Positions 5,477 through 6,727 of a stretch of DNA of 6,727 bases are shown piece by piece. Every line of letters begins with the position of its first letter. Within the stretch, counting starts at the first letter, position 1. Under the pieces are notes generated by a model. It worked only from the letters and a program-made list of their open reading frames with translations, did not search any database and was not told the origin of the DNA. This DNA comes from Paracoccaceae bacterium. Its GTDB lineage: Bacteria; Pseudomonadota; Alphaproteobacteria; Rhodobacterales; Rhodobacteraceae. Where the stretch lies: assembly GCA_007123625.1 (NCBI GenBank), contig SKKS01000086.1, positions 1 to 6,727 on the forward strand, in the 5' to 3' direction. The position numbers and the translations under genes are program-made.

Positions 5477-6636
5477 GGGCGCACCAGCGTTGCCGTCGCC
5501 AGCGCGGCAATGCCTTCTTCGCGCCCGGTGAATCCCAGCCGTTCCGACGTCGTGGCCTTGACGCTGACGCGCGCGACCTCCAGCCCCATGATGTCGGCCA
5601 GCGCGGCGCGCATGGCGTGCGCATGGGGGCCGACCTTGGGGCGTTCGCAGATCAACGTCACATCGGCATGGGTCAGTGTGAACCCCTGAGTGCGCGCCAG
5701 ATCAGCGGCGTGGCGCAGAAAGATGTGGCTGGCCGCGCCCTTCCACTGCGGGTCCGAGGGGGGGAAATGCTGGCCGATATCGCCCATGGCCAGCGCGCCG
5801 TAGATCGCATCGCTCAGTGCGTGCATGCCGACGTCGGCATCGGAATGGCCCTGAAGCCCGCGCTCGTGCGGGACCAGGACGCCGCACAGCCAGCACCCGG
5901 TGCCGGGCCCGAAGCGATGCACGTCGAAGCCGTTGCCGGTGCGGATATCCATGAGCGCTTCCTTGTTCCTGTTGCGCAAAAGACGGGCCGCCCGGTCGAA
6001 ATCTGCAGGCCACGTCAGCTTGATGTTGTCGTCTTCGCCCTCGACAATCGCCACGTCAAGCCCGGCTGCCCGGGCGATTTCCACATCGTCGGCGGCTTCG
6101 CCGGCATGCGCGCGATAGGCCGCAAGGATCGCGTCGAAGCGGAACCCCTGCGGGGTCTGGGCGCGGAACAGGTCCGCGCGGTCGGCAGTGCCGCGCACAA
6201 GTCCCGCCGTGCCGCGCCACAGTGCATCGGTAACCGCCAGCGCAGGCGCGGCGCCGGGGCTGTGTTCGAGCGCGTCCAGCACCCGCCCCACCAGCCGGGC
6301 CGAGACCAGCGGTCGCGCGCCGTCGTGGATCAACACCCTCTCGGGCGGCGATTCGGCCAGCGCTTCGAGCGCATTGCGCACCGACTGCGTGCGGCTGGAC
6401 CCGCCCGTGACGATGCGCGCCCCTGGACCCAGCGCGACGGCGCGGGCCAGATCATCGGGGTGCAGCACCAGCACCAGCGGCCCGGTCGCCAGCGGGCGCA
6501 GCGCGTTCAGGGTATGCGCCAGAACCGGCTGTCCGGCCAGATCCTGCCATTGTTTGGGCACGCTGCCACCTATACGGGTGCCGCGCCCTGCGGCGACGAT
6601 GATGATGGCCGTCCGGGGGCCGGGCTGTGACGTCAT
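5473..6636 (-). CDS. ispDF: Bifunctional IspD/IspF enzyme of the MEP pathway
   Basis: This 387-residue fusion carries two non-consecutive activities of MEP isoprenoid synthesis. IspD (about 1-228) joins MEP to CTP to form CDP-methylerythritol. IspF (about 229-387) cyclises the phosphorylated product to MEcPP, releasing CMP. IspE, the step between, is not in the window. The IspD half shows AAGRGTRIGG (15-24), Lys28, HDGARP (104-109), TPQGF (161-165) and NIKLTWP (204-210). The IspF half shows DVH with metal ligands Asp238 and His240, GHSDAD (263-268), the third ligand His272, and KATTSERLGFTGREEG (360-375). Fused IspDF is well known in alphaproteobacteria and epsilonproteobacteria. The ATG at 6636 lies just before the first IspD strand, with GGAG at 6646-6649 and GAGG at 6641-6644 upstream. 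It is the first gene of the operon; its stop overlaps the pgpA GTG start by 4 nt. No damage to either active site is visible. Confidence 0.96.
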   Translation of the reverse strand: MTSQPGPRTAIIIVAAGRGTRIGGSVPKQWQDLAGQPVLAHTLNALRPLATGPLVLVLHPDDLARAVALGPGARIVTGGSSRTQSVRNALEALAESPPERVLIHDGARPLVSARLVGRVLDALEHSPGAAPALAVTDALWRGTAGLVRGTADRADLFRAQTPQGFRFDAILAAYRAHAGEAADDVEIARAAGLDVAIVEGEDDNIKLTWPADFDRAARLLRNRNKEALMDIRTGNGFDVHRFGPGTGCWLCGVLVPHERGLQGHSDADVGMHALSDAIYGALAMGDIGQHFPPSDPQWKGAASHIFLRHAADLARTQGFTLTHADVTLICERPKVGPHAHAMRAALADIMGLEVARVSVKATTSERLGFTGREEGIAALATATLVRP

Positions 6637-6661
6637 GGGGCCTCGCTCCGTGTGCCGAACA

Positions 6662-6691
6662 TCTATACGCTCAGGCGCGGTATGCTGACAA
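6662..6691 (-). promoter_or_regulatory. Probable promoter of the ispDF-pgpA-cinA operon
   Basis: On the minus strand, TTGTCA (6686-6691) matches five of six bases of the -35 consensus. After an 18-bp spacer, TATAGA (6662-6667) matches the first four bases of the -10 consensus. The -10 box ends 25 nt before the ispDF ATG, predicting a short leader that contains the GGAG/GAGG site. The rest of the right edge (6692-6727) shows no gene and becomes AT-rich, with a small CTAA-TTT-TTAG symmetry at 6717-6727. A divergent gene may begin beyond the window. Confidence 0.5.
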
Positions 6692-6727
6692 TGCGCGCGA
6701 AGTGCTGGCTGCTTGCCTAATTTTTAG

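Noticed and set aside
4485..5624. A 379-codon frame that would extend cinA upstream through pgpA
   Set aside because: The extension overlaps pgpA in another frame, while the CinA domain starts at the ATG at 4982 with a ribosome binding site and a 4-nt overlap with pgpA.
5419..6630. A 403-codon plus-strand open frame antisense to ispDF
   Set aside because: ispDF has all motifs of both enzymes on the other strand; this frame is a shadow.

Overview
The window is GC-rich, with third codon positions dominated by G and C. Gene content and protein motifs suggest an alphaproteobacterium, most likely of the order Rhodobacterales. This rests on the DEIGRGTATWDGLSIAWA form of MutS motif B, the fused IspDF enzyme, the stand-alone CinA/PncC domain next to PgpA, and the DUF2834 protein. 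The assignment comes from family knowledge and no search was run.

Layout, left to right. Positions 1-379 hold no recognisable gene. They contain a 32-bp exact direct repeat (1-32 and 174-205), an 11-bp inverted repeat around a 12-bp palindrome, and a small hairpin before mutS. Positions 380-3085 (+) are an intact mutS for DNA mismatch recognition. Positions 3086-3714 are a 629-bp convergent intergenic region without a credible gene, holding two strong neighbouring stem-loops that both close on AAA. Positions 3715-4071 (-) encode a small three-helix membrane protein of the DUF2834 type, with a good ribosome binding site and a good sigma70-like promoter. Positions 4072-4484 are a second non-coding stretch, with a GC stem-loop and an AT-rich motif that I recall from other Rhodobacterales intergenic regions. 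Positions 4485-6636 are a tight minus-strand operon transcribed ispDF, then pgpA, then cinA/pncC, with 4-nt overlaps at both junctions and a probable promoter at 6662-6691.

The operon joins three housekeeping jobs. IspDF carries out two steps of the MEP isoprenoid pathway, PgpA finishes phosphatidylglycerol synthesis, and PncC recycles nicotinamide mononucleotide. The 4-nt overlaps imply translational coupling. MutS converges on the rest and is functionally separate.

I do not see a new multi-gene system here. The parts most worth a second look are non-coding: the direct repeat at the left edge (possibly a contig-end artefact), the paired AAA-loop hairpins after mutS, and the AT-rich motif downstream of cinA. 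The DUF2834 protein is the only gene of unknown function.
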